DNA of 37,335 bases from Erysipelotrichaceae bacterium (GTDB lineage Bacteria > Bacillota_I > Bacilli_A > Erysipelotrichales > Erysipelotrichaceae), in NCBI GenBank assembly GCA_030528645.1, contig JAUMYM010000014.1:1-37335 (forward strand), in the 5' to 3' direction. The position numbers were made by a program, and so were the translations under genes. Position 1 is the first letter of the stretch, and each line of letters begins with the position of its first letter. Below are positions 8,719 through 17,520 of this stretch, piece after piece. The notes beneath the pieces are model-generated. The model had not been told where the DNA came from. It saw only the letters and a list, made by a program, of their open reading frames with translations, and did no database searches.

Positions 8719-9288
8719 ATGGAAAAAATTTTAGTCGAAATTTCTGCTAGACATATTCATTTATGCCAGGAACATTTAGACATCCTTTTTGGAAAAGATT
8801 ATCAACTGACAAAGAAAAAAGAATTATCACAACCTGGGCAATATGCAGCCGAAGAGAAAGTTATAGTAAGGGGTCCTAAAAGTGAACTGAAGGTTACGGT
8901 TTTAGGTCCACTTAGAAAACACACACAACTTGAAATCTCGTTGACAGAAGCACGTGCTTTAGGTGTAAAAGCGTTAATTCGTGAATCTGGGAATATTGCT
9001 GGTACTACAGGAATAGAAATTATAGGTCCAAATGGTAGTGTTACCATTGAAGAAGGTGTGATTGCTGCAAAGCGTCATATTCACATGACACCGGAAGATG
9101 CGAAAAACTATGGTGTTGAAAATGGTGACTTAGTGAGTGTTAAAATTGAAACAGAAGAGCGTTCATTAACATTCTCAGATACGGTAATACGTGTTTCGGA
9201 TAAATTCGCGTTGGCTATGCATATTGATACCGATGAAGCTAATGCTGCTGGATTTTCCGGGACAACAATGGGTGTATTAATCAAATAA
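8719..9288 (+). CDS. pduL: PduL-type phosphate acyltransferase (phosphotransacylase)
   Basis: This 189-residue protein matches the PduL family over its whole length. The two repeated barrel halves each carry the metal-binding signature: RHIHL (His12, His14) and KRHIHMTP (His120, His122). A GIEIIGPNG stretch lies between them. PduL enzymes interconvert acyl-CoA and acyl phosphate. They serve bacterial microcompartments or, in free-standing forms, acetate formation in place of Pta. No microcompartment shell or aldehyde dehydrogenase gene is nearby, and there is no N-terminal targeting extension, so a cytosolic acetyl-CoA/acetyl phosphate role is likelier. The gene has its own promoter and terminator. 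Confidence 0.88.
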   Translation: MEKILVEISARHIHLCQEHLDILFGKDYQLTKKKELSQPGQYAAEEKVIVRGPKSELKVTVLGPLRKHTQLEISLTEARALGVKALIRESGNIAGTTGIEIIGPNGSVTIEEGVIAAKRHIHMTPEDAKNYGVENGDLVSVKIETEERSLTFSDTVIRVSDKFALAMHIDTDEANAAGFSGTTMGVLIK

Positions 9289-9312
9289 AACTTCAAATTT
9301 TGAAGTTTTTTT
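9289..9312 (+). terminator. Intrinsic terminator after pduL
   Basis: AACTTCAAA and TTTGAAGTT form a 9-bp arm inverted repeat with almost no spacer, so the real loop is about 5 bases. A run of T follows directly. Confidence 0.75.
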
Positions 9313-9345
9313 AATTTCTAGCTAGTTTCACAATGTATTCTTTTA

Positions 9346-9351
9346 TATAAT
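9346..9351 (+). promoter_or_regulatory. Possible -10 box of the malY/patB-like gene
   Basis: TATAAT lies about 65 bases upstream of the ATG and just after the pduL terminator. No good -35 box is visible at the right distance, so this is only a candidate. Confidence 0.3.
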
Positions 9352-9417
9352 GTACATAAGATGCTTGTAAAGCGCTTTCGTTTTATCAAACAGAAGAAGT
9401 GAAAGGATGGTATAAAG

Positions 9418-10590
9418 ATGAGTACGTTTGATACAAAAATCTGTCGTAAAAGAACAAAGTCCATTAAATATGAATGGGCAATGAAAATGGCAGGAGAAGA
9501 TGTAATTCCATTGTGGATTGCAGATATGGATTTTGCCATTTCCCCTATTATTGAAGAAGCATTAAAAAAACGTTTCAATCATCCAATTTTTGGATATCAA
9601 CAGGTGGAAGAAGATATTTTCGATAATATGATTGCTTGGTTTAAACAAAGACATGACTATCATTTGAAGAAAGAAGATTTAATTTTAACGGTAGGTGTTC
9701 TTCCTTCTCTTTCTTTAGCCATTCGTATGCTTAGTGAAAAGGGCGATAAAGTGATTATACCTACTCCAGCCTATCAACCTTTTATCACTAAGACTACCAT
9801 CAATGAGCGAGTTCCTTTAACTACTGCAATGAAGTTGGTGAATCATCGCTATACCATTGATTTTGAAGCTTTAGAGAAACAAATGGATGAAACGGTAAAA
9901 CTCTTTATCTTATGCAATCCACACAATCCAAGCGGAACATTGTATACGAAAATAGAATTACAAGAAATTGTTGATTTTTGTAAGAAACATCAACTCTATA
10001 TCATTTCAGATGAAATACATTGTGATTTCATAGGAAAAGACCAACAATTTCATCCAATTATGGATATTGATGAGTATAGTCGTAGTCATACGATTGCCTT
10101 AACTTCTGTTGGAAAAACGTTTAACTTAGCCGGTATTAAGATTGGTACAGTTATTATTAAAGATCCTAAACTTCATGAAGCTTACGCAAAAGCTGTTAAA
10201 CAAATAGGTTTAGATGAAATTAATATCTTTGCCTATGAAGCGTATAAAGCAGCTTACAGCCTTGAAAATAGTCAATGGTTTGATCAAGAACTGGCGTATA
10301 TTCAAGCAAATAAAGCATTTGTAAAAGAATATATCAAAGAACATATGCCTAAGGTTTATGTAAACGATTCACAAAGTACATATTTGCTTTGGTTAAATTT
10401 TAACCCTTTAAAGATTGATGATATTCATAGTATTTTACTGAAAGAAGCAAAGGTAATGTTTGTACGTGGGAATTTCTTTGGGGAAGAGTATGACGGGTAT
10501 GAGCGTATCAATTTAGCTAGTCCAAGAGAATGTTTGCAAGAAGCCATGCACCGTATTAGTAAAGTTTTGAAAAAATATAATAATATTTAG
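9418..10590 (+). CDS. MalY/PatB-family PLP aminotransferase, likely cystathionine beta-lyase
   Basis: This 390-residue protein has fold-type I aminotransferase features. PLWIADMDF sits near the N-terminus, as in MalY/PatB. CNPHNPSG lies near 166-173, followed by SDEIHCD with Asp198, and the PLP-binding lysine is Lys233 in TSVGKTFNLAGI. The family usually has SPSKTFN here, so SVGK is a small variation. PatB/MalY enzymes cleave cystathionine or cysteine to give pyruvate and ammonia, and some have a regulatory role. AAGGATGG precedes the ATG at a normal distance. It appears to be a single-gene unit. Confidence 0.82.
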   Translation: MSTFDTKICRKRTKSIKYEWAMKMAGEDVIPLWIADMDFAISPIIEEALKKRFNHPIFGYQQVEEDIFDNMIAWFKQRHDYHLKKEDLILTVGVLPSLSLAIRMLSEKGDKVIIPTPAYQPFITKTTINERVPLTTAMKLVNHRYTIDFEALEKQMDETVKLFILCNPHNPSGTLYTKIELQEIVDFCKKHQLYIISDEIHCDFIGKDQQFHPIMDIDEYSRSHTIALTSVGKTFNLAGIKIGTVIIKDPKLHEAYAKAVKQIGLDEINIFAYEAYKAAYSLENSQWFDQELAYIQANKAFVKEYIKEHMPKVYVNDSQSTYLLWLNFNPLKIDDIHSILLKEAKVMFVRGNFFGEEYDGYERINLASPRECLQEAMHRISKVLKKYNNI

Positions 10591-10619
10591 TAAAATCTGA
10601 ATAAAAGTTGAATCAGATA

Positions 10620-10648
10620 TTGCATTTCTTAAACATACACAAGATAAT
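10620..10648 (+). promoter_or_regulatory. Candidate promoter of the nucleotidyltransferase gene
   Basis: TTGCAT (10620-10625) and GATAAT (10643-10648) are 17 bases apart. The expected start of transcription would fall at the beginning of the AAAGGAGG ribosome site, giving a very short leader, so confidence is limited. Confidence 0.35.
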
Positions 10649-10669
10649 TTATAAAGGAGGAGATCAAAT

Positions 10670-11572
10670 ATGGAACCAGTATTAGTTATTTTAGCAGCAG
10701 GAATGGGTAGTCGCTATGGAGGGTTAAAACAAATTGATACCGTAGGTAGCAATGGGGAGTCAATTATTGATTTTTCTATTTATGATGCCATTCGTGCAGG
10801 CTTTAAAAAAGTTGTATTAATCATTCGTAAGGAGCATGAAGAAGCATTCAAACGCAATCTTACCGATAAAATTTCTAGTAAAATTCAAGTAGAATTTGCT
10901 TATCAAGATCTATATGATATTCCAGATGTTATCAAGGTACCGGAAGGTAGAGAAAAACCATGGGGAACAACGCATGCGTTATTGGCTTGTAGAGAGATTG
11001 TTAAAGAACCATTTATGATTTGTAATGCAGATGATTACTATGGACCTCAAGCTTTTGAAACTATGTATCAATTTTTAAAACATGAAGTAAAAGATCATTA
11101 CTATGGTATGGTTGGCTATGTTTTAGAAAATACGCTTACGGAAAATGGAACTGTTACAAGAGGGTTTTGTCAACAAGAACATGGGCTTTTAACAAGCATC
11201 AAAGAAGTGGCTAAGATCAGAAAAAATGCACAAGGAGCAGAATATCTTGAAGAAGAACAATGGTTACAAGCACCACAAAATACATTGACTTCTATGAACT
11301 TCTGGGGCTTTACACCAAAGATTTTTGAGGATTGTAAGACAATCTTTGAAACATTCTTAAAAGAACAAGTTTCAGAAAATCCAATGAAGGCTGAACATGT
11401 CTTACCAACGGCTGTAGGGGATTTAATAAAAGCGAATGCATGTCAAGTAAAGGTTATGGCATCAAAAGAAAAATGGTTTGGTGTTACTTATCAAGAGGAT
11501 AAACCAAGTGTGGTTGCTAATCTTGCATCGTATAAAGAACAAGGTTTGTATCCATTTGATTTGTGGGCATAA
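10670..11572 (+). CDS. Sugar-phosphate nucleotidyltransferase-like protein
   Basis: This 300-residue protein begins with the nucleotidyltransferase signature LVILAAGMGSRYGGLKQ (5-21). It also has PWGTTHALL (substrate and base recognition) and CNADDYYG, equivalent to the metal-binding D of this fold. Family members join a nucleoside triphosphate to a sugar or alditol phosphate. The sequence around GSNGESIIDFSIYDA resembles a widespread uncharacterised clade often called NTP transferase or nucleotidyltransferase family protein, so the substrate is unknown. A strong AAAGGAGGAG site lies 8-9 bases before the ATG. It might feed a surface polymer, but no partner gene adjoins it. Confidence 0.7.
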   Translation: MEPVLVILAAGMGSRYGGLKQIDTVGSNGESIIDFSIYDAIRAGFKKVVLIIRKEHEEAFKRNLTDKISSKIQVEFAYQDLYDIPDVIKVPEGREKPWGTTHALLACREIVKEPFMICNADDYYGPQAFETMYQFLKHEVKDHYYGMVGYVLENTLTENGTVTRGFCQQEHGLLTSIKEVAKIRKNAQGAEYLEEEQWLQAPQNTLTSMNFWGFTPKIFEDCKTIFETFLKEQVSENPMKAEHVLPTAVGDLIKANACQVKVMASKEKWFGVTYQEDKPSVVANLASYKEQGLYPFDLWA

Positions 11573-11586
11573 AGAAAGAACGTAAT

Positions 11587-11624
11587 AAAAACACCTCTGA
11601 ATCGTAATGATTTAGAGGTGTTTT
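11587..11624. terminator. Bidirectional terminator between the nucleotidyltransferase and TraB genes
   Basis: AAAACACCTCT and AGAGGTGTTTT form the stem, extended by AATC/GATT, with loop GTAAT. A-rich and T-rich flanks on both sides let it work in both directions. It abuts the TraB stop codon. Confidence 0.85.
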
Positions 11625-12788
11625 TTATTTTAAGTTCAGTAAGGTTCTAATTAGTTCGCTACCACCTAAAAATGTAGCGATGGTACTAAAGATATTTGCC
11701 ATAATCACAACCAATAGAATATGTGTAACTTTATTGTTGTAAAAGCCTTTAAAAGAATTTACATCTTCACTTAAAGATTCAAAATCTCTTACCTGCGGTT
11801 TTCTTAAATAAGCCTCACTAATACCTGCAAACCATCCTGCTGCAAGCAGGGGGCTTAGTGAAGTAATCGGTGCCATGATAAATGCAACTAAAATAGATAA
11901 GATATGCCCTTTAGCAAGCAATACGCCAAAGGCGGATAAGGTACCATTGTAAAGGGTCCAAGTGAATAATTGTTTTAGTCCAATGGAAGTATCCGCATGA
12001 AACGATAAGGCTAATATCACAAGAATACTGATAGGGATAAGCCAACCTAAGGCTTTTGAAATCCATGATTTTTTAGGGATAGACTCTAATTGTGTAAGAT
12101 CGTGATCTTCATAGATGTAACGTTTGATACCGGGTTGATGGGCAGCACCAATTACAGCGACAATTTTCTTACCTTGTGATTGTTTAATTTTCATAGCTAA
12201 ATATTGATCACGCTCATCTACAAGAACCGTTTTTACTATTGGGAATTGTTTTCCGATATCATTTAATGCGGTCTCTAGCATATCACTTTGTTTTAGTTGT
12301 TCAATTTCTGCTTCACTAATCGATTCATTTTCAAAGACACTGGTAAATAAACTAGTGATTAATTTCATTTTGGCAAAGAAATTATGTTTTGCCCAAATGC
12401 GCTTTAATGTAATGTTGACGTTACGATCGACAAGGGATAAAGGTATATTCTTTATCTCACTCATAGTAATGGCTTGTAACATTTCACCACCACTGGTTGC
12501 ATCTAAGCTTTTCGCAACACGTTTTTGAAAAGAAGATAAGATAATAGTAATGAAAAGCAGTCCAACCTTTTTTTCTTTTATAACGCTAAGGATGTCTTGA
12601 TTTTTATATTGTTCCGGATTTAAAATACTGTCATATCTTTTTTGATCAAGCTCGATGGCAATGCAATCCGGGTTTACTTCTTCAATGACTTCTTTTACTT
12701 GTTGTGCACTAATGTTGGATACATGGGCAGTACCAACTAAGTAAATTTCCTTGTCATTTACAAGGAGTTTCTCGTATTTTTGATTCAT
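11625..12788 (-). CDS. TraB/PrgY-family membrane protein
   Basis: This 387-residue protein has an N-terminal TraB domain: VGTAHVS near residue 18, IELDQKRY near 47, and VIGAAHQPGI near 212. A membrane domain of about four helices (about 245-385) follows. TraB-family proteins share a Tiki/EreA-like fold. PrgY in enterococci limits peptide pheromone activity, and other members are suspected metalloproteases. No conjugative plasmid or pheromone genes are nearby, so this is probably a chromosomal housekeeping member of unknown substrate. The minus-strand ATG has a good AGGAGG site. Confidence 0.8.
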   Translation of the reverse strand: MNQKYEKLLVNDKEIYLVGTAHVSNISAQQVKEVIEEVNPDCIAIELDQKRYDSILNPEQYKNQDILSVIKEKKVGLLFITIILSSFQKRVAKSLDATSGGEMLQAITMSEIKNIPLSLVDRNVNITLKRIWAKHNFFAKMKLITSLFTSVFENESISEAEIEQLKQSDMLETALNDIGKQFPIVKTVLVDERDQYLAMKIKQSQGKKIVAVIGAAHQPGIKRYIYEDHDLTQLESIPKKSWISKALGWLIPISILVILALSFHADTSIGLKQLFTWTLYNGTLSAFGVLLAKGHILSILVAFIMAPITSLSPLLAAGWFAGISEAYLRKPQVRDFESLSEDVNSFKGFYNNKVTHILLVVIMANIFSTIATFLGGSELIRTLLNLK

Positions 12789-12870
12789 AAACAGCCTCCT
12801 AATTTCTTAATTTTATATGAAAAAAGTAGATTGGTCTAGTTAAAAGATAATTTAATTCATACTTTGAATA

Positions 12871-12879
12871 TGTTATAAT
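12871..12879 (+). promoter_or_regulatory. Extended -10 promoter of cdaA-cdaR-glmM
   Basis: TGTTATAAT has a perfect -10 box (12874-12879) and the TGn extension. A weak -35 candidate, TTTAAT, lies 17 bases upstream at 12851-12856. Transcription would start about 6 bases upstream of the GGAGG ribosome site. Confidence 0.55.
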
Positions 12880-12903
12880 GTTAGTCATGGAGGATTGTAT
12901 TCA

Positions 12904-14091
12904 ATGACAGACTATAGTGTAAATCTTACCATCCAAACGATTTGGAATGTATCCCGCATTTTTTTAGATGTTTTAATCATGTGGTTTTTAATATATTATG
13001 TAATTAAATTTGTTCGTAACAATGCACGTACCATTCAAATTTTTAAAGGGATTGTGTTTATTATTATCATTAATGGCTTAGCGAAAATCTTAGGACTAGG
13101 TACGGTGGAGTGGTTATCAAACATGGTTGTTAGCTGGGGTTTTTTAGCTGTTATCATCATCTTTGTACCGGAAATTCGTAGTGTATTAGAAAAACTTGGA
13201 AAGAGTAATGTTTTTTCAAAGATTACAACTTTATCAGGAAATGAAAAAGAACACCTTGTGGATGAAATTGTAAAAGCGAGTATGATTTTATCAAGACAAC
13301 ATACAGGGGCTTTAATCTGTATTGAACAAGGACAATCCTTACAAGATTATGTAAAAACAGGTATTATTTTAAATTCTGTAGTCTCAACCGAATTAATTAC
13401 TTCTTTATTTGTAACAAGTACACCACTTCATGATGGGGCAGTCATCATTCAAGGGAATAAAATTGCTTGTGCAAGTGCCTATTTTCCGCCAACAAATTTA
13501 GAACTTCCTTCGAAATATGGTTCAAGACATCGTGCTGCCATTGGTATGAGTGAGATTACGGATTCTGTGACCATTGTAATATCCGAAGAAACAGGAAGTA
13601 TTTCCATTGCAGATGGTGGTAAGATCATCACTGTAAATCGTAAAGAATTACGTAATTATTTAATGCGTGTCATCTGTAATGAAGAAACAGAATTGAAATA
13701 TAAAGAAGAACAACACAGTGAATTTGTCGTATTAGACAGTCCGGATGTTGTGGTAGAAAAGAAACAGGATAAGAGTAGTTTCTTTAATAAGTTTACAATT
13801 CGTCGACAAAATAAGAAAGTAAAACCGGAGAAACAAGTAGAAGTCATAGAAGAAAATGTACAAGAACTTCAAAGTAAAGAAGAAGAAATCTTTAAGGAAC
13901 TGGAAGAAGAAGAAAATAACATTAAGTTACCAGATAAGCGTAAGTTTACTTCTTTTGAAGATATTGTGAAACAAGATGATGATTTTAGTTATTTAAATTT
14001 AGATGGAGATTTAGAAATTCTAGAAATTTCTACGAAAGATGAACCAATCTCACCAAAGGATCAAGAAGATGGAGGTGAACAAAATGGTTAA
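12904..14091 (+). CDS. cdaA: Diadenylate cyclase CdaA with long charged C-terminal extension
   Basis: This 395-residue protein has three N-terminal membrane helices (about 14-36, 46-62, 72-90) and then a DisA_N/DAC domain with the catalytic DGA (177-179, in TPLHDGA) and RHR (208-210). It condenses two ATP to cyclic di-AMP, which controls potassium and osmolyte uptake and wall homeostasis. Typical CdaA is about 270 residues. Here residues about 262-395 form an extra Lys/Glu-rich, low-complexity tail of unknown role. An upstream TTG at 12895 is only one base from the GGAGG site, so the ATG at 12904 is chosen. It overlaps cdaR by 8 bases. CdaR and GlmM both modulate CdaA in other Bacillota. Confidence 0.93.
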   Translation: MTDYSVNLTIQTIWNVSRIFLDVLIMWFLIYYVIKFVRNNARTIQIFKGIVFIIIINGLAKILGLGTVEWLSNMVVSWGFLAVIIIFVPEIRSVLEKLGKSNVFSKITTLSGNEKEHLVDEIVKASMILSRQHTGALICIEQGQSLQDYVKTGIILNSVVSTELITSLFVTSTPLHDGAVIIQGNKIACASAYFPPTNLELPSKYGSRHRAAIGMSEITDSVTIVISEETGSISIADGGKIITVNRKELRNYLMRVICNEETELKYKEEQHSEFVVLDSPDVVVEKKQDKSSFFNKFTIRRQNKKVKPEKQVEVIEENVQELQSKEEEIFKELEEEENNIKLPDKRKFTSFEDIVKQDDDFSYLNLDGDLEILEISTKDEPISPKDQEDGGEQNG

Positions 14092-15481
14092 AGATAAAAA
14101 TAAAATGAATAATGATTCCGAAGTTAAATTAGAACTGGCGAATCGTATTGCGCAACAAAGTAAACGTGTAAGTACAACCTATCAAAACTTTGAAGCAGGT
14201 ATCTTTAAAATCTTCCGTACCATTAGTACGCTGATTGATCGTGTTTTATTTAATTCTAAGTATAGTATTTTAGTATCTTTAGGCTTAGCGATCTTATTTT
14301 ATATATCCATTAACTTTAATTCGGATAATTCTCTTTTTTCACGTACGACAATCAATGCCAAAGAACTTTATAATATTAAAGTAAATGCTTCGTATAACGT
14401 GGAAAGCTTTGAATTATCTGGCTTGCCTACAACTGCCAATATTACCATTATTGGTGATGCCAGTGATGTCATTACCGCAAGTAATAAATCTGGATATGTT
14501 CTAGCTGATTTAGATGGTCTTGTAGAAGGGAAGCATGTGGTTAAGTTAAAAGCGGTAGGCTTTGGAGATAATGTCAATGTAAAGGTGGATCCAAGTAATG
14601 CCTATGTGACCCTAAAGAAAAAGACGACACGTCAATTTGATTTAAGTTATGATTTTATTAATACGGATAAATTAAATAATATTTATATTTTAGGGAAACC
14701 TGAATTTGAAAACAGTAAAGTAAATGTTCGTGCTTCTCAAGATACATTAGATAACATTTCCCTTGTAAAAGCGTTGATTGATGTAACAGGTGTGGATGGC
14801 AACTTTACAAAAGCAGCTAAATTGGTTGCGTATGATTCAAGTGGTAACATTGTAAATGCGGATATTGTACCGGAAACGGTAAATGTAAGTGTTTCAGTTA
14901 CTTCGCCAAGTAAGACAGTGCCAATTGTCTTAAAGACAACCGGAGAATTGCCGGAGGGTATGTCTATTGATTCCATTACGATGGATAATCAAACGGTAAC
15001 CATCTATGCAAGTGATACGGTTTTAAATAAAGTAGAAAAAGTAACGGTTGAGTTAGATGCATCAACCTTGAATAAGGATACAAAAATTGTACAACCGATT
15101 GTGCTTCCTACCGGTGTTAATAGTTCAACAATTACAAAGGTAAACTTAGATATTAAGCTTGGACAAACAACATCAAAAGAAATTGAGCATGTCGATATTA
15201 TGTACATTAATAATGTCAATAAATTATCACTTTCGGTATTGAATAATCAAACAACTGTAACGGTGATTGCCTATGGTACCGAAGCGAATTTAGAGCAGCT
15301 TACAAAAGATGATATCAATGCCTACATTGATTTACAAAATGCCCAAGCAGGTGTTACGGAAGATATTCCAATCTATGTAGATCAAAATTCAACATCGTTT
15401 GTAAAATATGTCTTAAAACAAAACAAACTAAACGTTACGTATAGTGATGGAAGTACAAATGAGGATAAAAAAGATGAGTAA
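14084..15481 (+). CDS. cdaR: CdaR (YbbR-domain regulator of CdaA)
   Basis: This 465-residue protein has a cytoplasmic N-terminus of about 60 residues, one membrane helix (about 61-78), and an extracytoplasmic region of several YbbR-like repeats rich in beta strands and in V, T, N and D. CdaR interacts with the membrane part of CdaA and alters its activity. The start is the ATG at 14084, preceded by GGAGGTGA; an in-frame upstream ATG lacks a ribosome site. It overlaps cdaA by 8 bases and glmM by 8 bases, so the three are probably co-translated. The C-terminus is Lys/Asp/Glu rich. Confidence 0.92.
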   Translation: MVKDKNKMNNDSEVKLELANRIAQQSKRVSTTYQNFEAGIFKIFRTISTLIDRVLFNSKYSILVSLGLAILFYISINFNSDNSLFSRTTINAKELYNIKVNASYNVESFELSGLPTTANITIIGDASDVITASNKSGYVLADLDGLVEGKHVVKLKAVGFGDNVNVKVDPSNAYVTLKKKTTRQFDLSYDFINTDKLNNIYILGKPEFENSKVNVRASQDTLDNISLVKALIDVTGVDGNFTKAAKLVAYDSSGNIVNADIVPETVNVSVSVTSPSKTVPIVLKTTGELPEGMSIDSITMDNQTVTIYASDTVLNKVEKVTVELDASTLNKDTKIVQPIVLPTGVNSSTITKVNLDIKLGQTTSKEIEHVDIMYINNVNKLSLSVLNNQTTVTVIAYGTEANLEQLTKDDINAYIDLQNAQAGVTEDIPIYVDQNSTSFVKYVLKQNKLNVTYSDGSTNEDKKDE

Positions 15482-16808
15482 ATACTTTGGAACGGATGGA
15501 ATACGAGGAAAGGCTAATGTAACGTTAACCGTTGAAACAGCCTTTAAGATTGGTCGTTATTTAGGTTATCATTTTAGCAAAGAAAAAAAAGCCCATATTG
15601 TCATTGGTAAGGATACACGTTTATCAAGCAGTATGTTTGAGTGTGCCATTGCCTCAGGAGCAAGTAGTAGTGGCTGTGATGTTTCTTTGGTTGGATATTG
15701 TCCAACACCGGCGATTGCCTATTTAACCAAAAACATGCATTTTGATTGTGGGGTTATGATTAGTGCGAGTCATAATCCATACTATGATAATGGGATTAAG
15801 ATTTTTTCAAGCGAAGGAATTAAAATTGATGCGAAGCTTGAAGAACTAATCGAAGCGTATATTGATGATGAAGTAAGCCTTGCGTATGCCTCAGGGAATG
15901 AGATTGGTAAAATTGAAACATATAGTGAAGGATTGCAACAGTATTTAGATTGGTTAGCTTCTTTATTTCCAATGGATTTATCAAATTTTCACATTGCCAT
16001 TGACTGTGCCAATGGTTCAAGTACAACGACAGCACTTCAACTTTTAACACGCCTACATGCCAATTGTCATGTGATTTACAATGAGCCAAACGGCATAAAT
16101 ATCAATGAAGGTTGTGGTTCTACACACCCAGAAGCTTTGTGTAAACTTGTAAAAGAAGGTAAGTATGATTTAGGCTTGGCATTTGATGGAGATGCAGATC
16201 GTCTTATTGCGGTTAATGAAGATGGACAACTCATCGATGGTGATTACATTTTATATATTTGTGGTAAATTTTTAAAAGAGAATTATGCTTTAGAAAACAA
16301 TACGGTTGTTACAACGGTAATGGCGAATCTTGGTTTCTTTAAGGCAATGGAGCGTTTACAAATTGATACAAAGTCAACAAAAGTTGGTGACAAGTATGTT
16401 TATGACTGTATGGTAAAAGAACACTTCACTTTAGGTGGGGAGCAATCCGGACATATTATTTTTTCAAACCATGCGACAACGGGAGATGGTTTATTAACGG
16501 CTTTAAAACTCATTGAAGTGATGCATAAAACATCAAAGTCTTTAAAGGAATTATCGGAAGGCTTAAAAATTTATCCGCAATTATTGGTAAATGTTCCTGT
16601 TAAGGATAAAGAAGTGGTGTTACATGATGAAGATGTAGCGAAAGAAATTGAAGAGGTTACATTAAAATTAAAGGATAATGGTCGTATTTTAGTTCGACCA
16701 AGTGGCACAGAACCATTAATTCGTGTTATGGTAGAAGCAGAAACAGAAGAACTATGCCATCATTATGTTTATCAAGTTGTTGATTTAATCAAACAAAAGA
16801 ATTTATAA
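15474..16808 (+). CDS. glmM: Phosphoglucosamine mutase GlmM
   Basis: This 444-residue enzyme starts MSKYFGTDGIRG, typical of GlmM. The catalytic phosphoserine is Ser99 in ISASHNP, the metal loop is DGDADR, and the sugar-phosphate motif RPSGTEPLIRVM is near the C-terminus. It converts glucosamine-6-phosphate to glucosamine-1-phosphate for UDP-GlcNAc and peptidoglycan. In Bacillus, Lactococcus and Staphylococcus, GlmM binds and inhibits CdaA. The conserved cdaA-cdaR-glmM order ties c-di-AMP to wall precursor supply. Upstream in-frame starts are ignored because the GAGGATA site fits the ATG at 15474. Confidence 0.96.
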   Translation: MSKYFGTDGIRGKANVTLTVETAFKIGRYLGYHFSKEKKAHIVIGKDTRLSSSMFECAIASGASSSGCDVSLVGYCPTPAIAYLTKNMHFDCGVMISASHNPYYDNGIKIFSSEGIKIDAKLEELIEAYIDDEVSLAYASGNEIGKIETYSEGLQQYLDWLASLFPMDLSNFHIAIDCANGSSTTTALQLLTRLHANCHVIYNEPNGININEGCGSTHPEALCKLVKEGKYDLGLAFDGDADRLIAVNEDGQLIDGDYILYICGKFLKENYALENNTVVTTVMANLGFFKAMERLQIDTKSTKVGDKYVYDCMVKEHFTLGGEQSGHIIFSNHATTGDGLLTALKLIEVMHKTSKSLKELSEGLKIYPQLLVNVPVKDKEVVLHDEDVAKEIEEVTLKLKDNGRILVRPSGTEPLIRVMVEAETEELCHHYVYQVVDLIKQKNL

Positions 16809-16828
16809 AAGATGGCTTGCCATCTTTT
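16807..16828 (+). terminator. Terminator after glmM
   Basis: AAAAGATGG and CCATCTTTT pair around a CTTG loop, and the T run continues for one more base before G. It separates the cda operon from the two-component operon. Confidence 0.75.
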
Positions 16829-16860
16829 TGTTTCAAAGTAAAAGGTAGGAGGTATGTACA

Positions 16861-17520
16861 TTGAAAAAAGTCATTAATATTGTAGAAGATGAAAAAGATT
16901 TAAATGAATTAGTAAAGAGTTATTTGGAAAAAGAGGGCTATGAAGTAAATTCTTACTTATATTATGAAGATGCTTTGGCGAACATTGAAAATCCAAATGT
17001 ACATCTATGGATTTTGGATATTATGCTTGATGATAAGAGTGGATTTGATTTAATTGAGCGTATTCGTCAATATTCAAGTGATATACCTGTTATTTTTATG
17101 TCGGCTCGTGATAAAGAGTTTGATCGCATCATTGGACTTGAAAAAGGAAGCGATGATTATATCACTAAGCCGTTTTCACCAAAAGAATTGGTATTACGTG
17201 TCAATAATGTAATGAAACGTAGTTATAAAAGTATGGATGCCAATATAGAAGTCTATGGTTATGTGATTGATGAGGCACAACGTAAAGTATTGCACAATGA
17301 TGAGCCGGTAGATTTAACTACAAAGGAATTTGATTTATTAATGTTGTTTGTTAAAAATAAAGGAACCGCATTTTTAAGAGATAAGATTTTAGAAGAAGTA
17401 TGGGATAAAAACTATTTTGGTTCTGATCGTGTGGTAGATGATACCTTAAGAAGATTAAGAAAGAAAATGCCAAACTTAGTCATTCATACCATTTATGGCT
17501 TTGGCTATCGCTTAGGCTAA
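16861..17520 (+). CDS. OmpR/PhoB-family response regulator
   Basis: This 219-residue protein has a receiver domain (1-118) with acidic pair Glu9/Asp10, phospho-acceptor Asp53, switch Ser81 and Lys103 in ITKPF. A winged-helix DNA-binding domain follows (about 125-219), ending with the family-typical TIYGFGYRLG. The start codon is TTG, eight bases after AGGAGG; the nearby ATG at 16854 is out of frame. The kinase gene overlaps by one base. The regulon is unknown. The pair has a distant look of CssRS/VirRS-type envelope-stress systems and lies beside c-di-AMP and wall genes, but no target is shown. Confidence 0.9.
   Translation: MKKVINIVEDEKDLNELVKSYLEKEGYEVNSYLYYEDALANIENPNVHLWILDIMLDDKSGFDLIERIRQYSSDIPVIFMSARDKEFDRIIGLEKGSDDYITKPFSPKELVLRVNNVMKRSYKSMDANIEVYGYVIDEAQRKVLHNDEPVDLTTKEFDLLMLFVKNKGTAFLRDKILEEVWDKNYFGSDRVVDDTLRRLRKKMPNLVIHTIYGFGYRLG

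Noticed and set aside
10595-10617. Terminator after the MalY/PatB gene
   Set aside because: ATCTGA and TCAGAT could pair, but the loop is long and no T run follows.
12895-12903. TTG start for cdaA
   Set aside because: It is one base from GGAGG, too close; the ATG at 12904 has the right distance.
15444-15473. Longer N-terminus for GlmM
   Set aside because: GlmM proteins start at MxKYFGTDGIRG; the extra codons are inside the cdaR end and lack a ribosome site.
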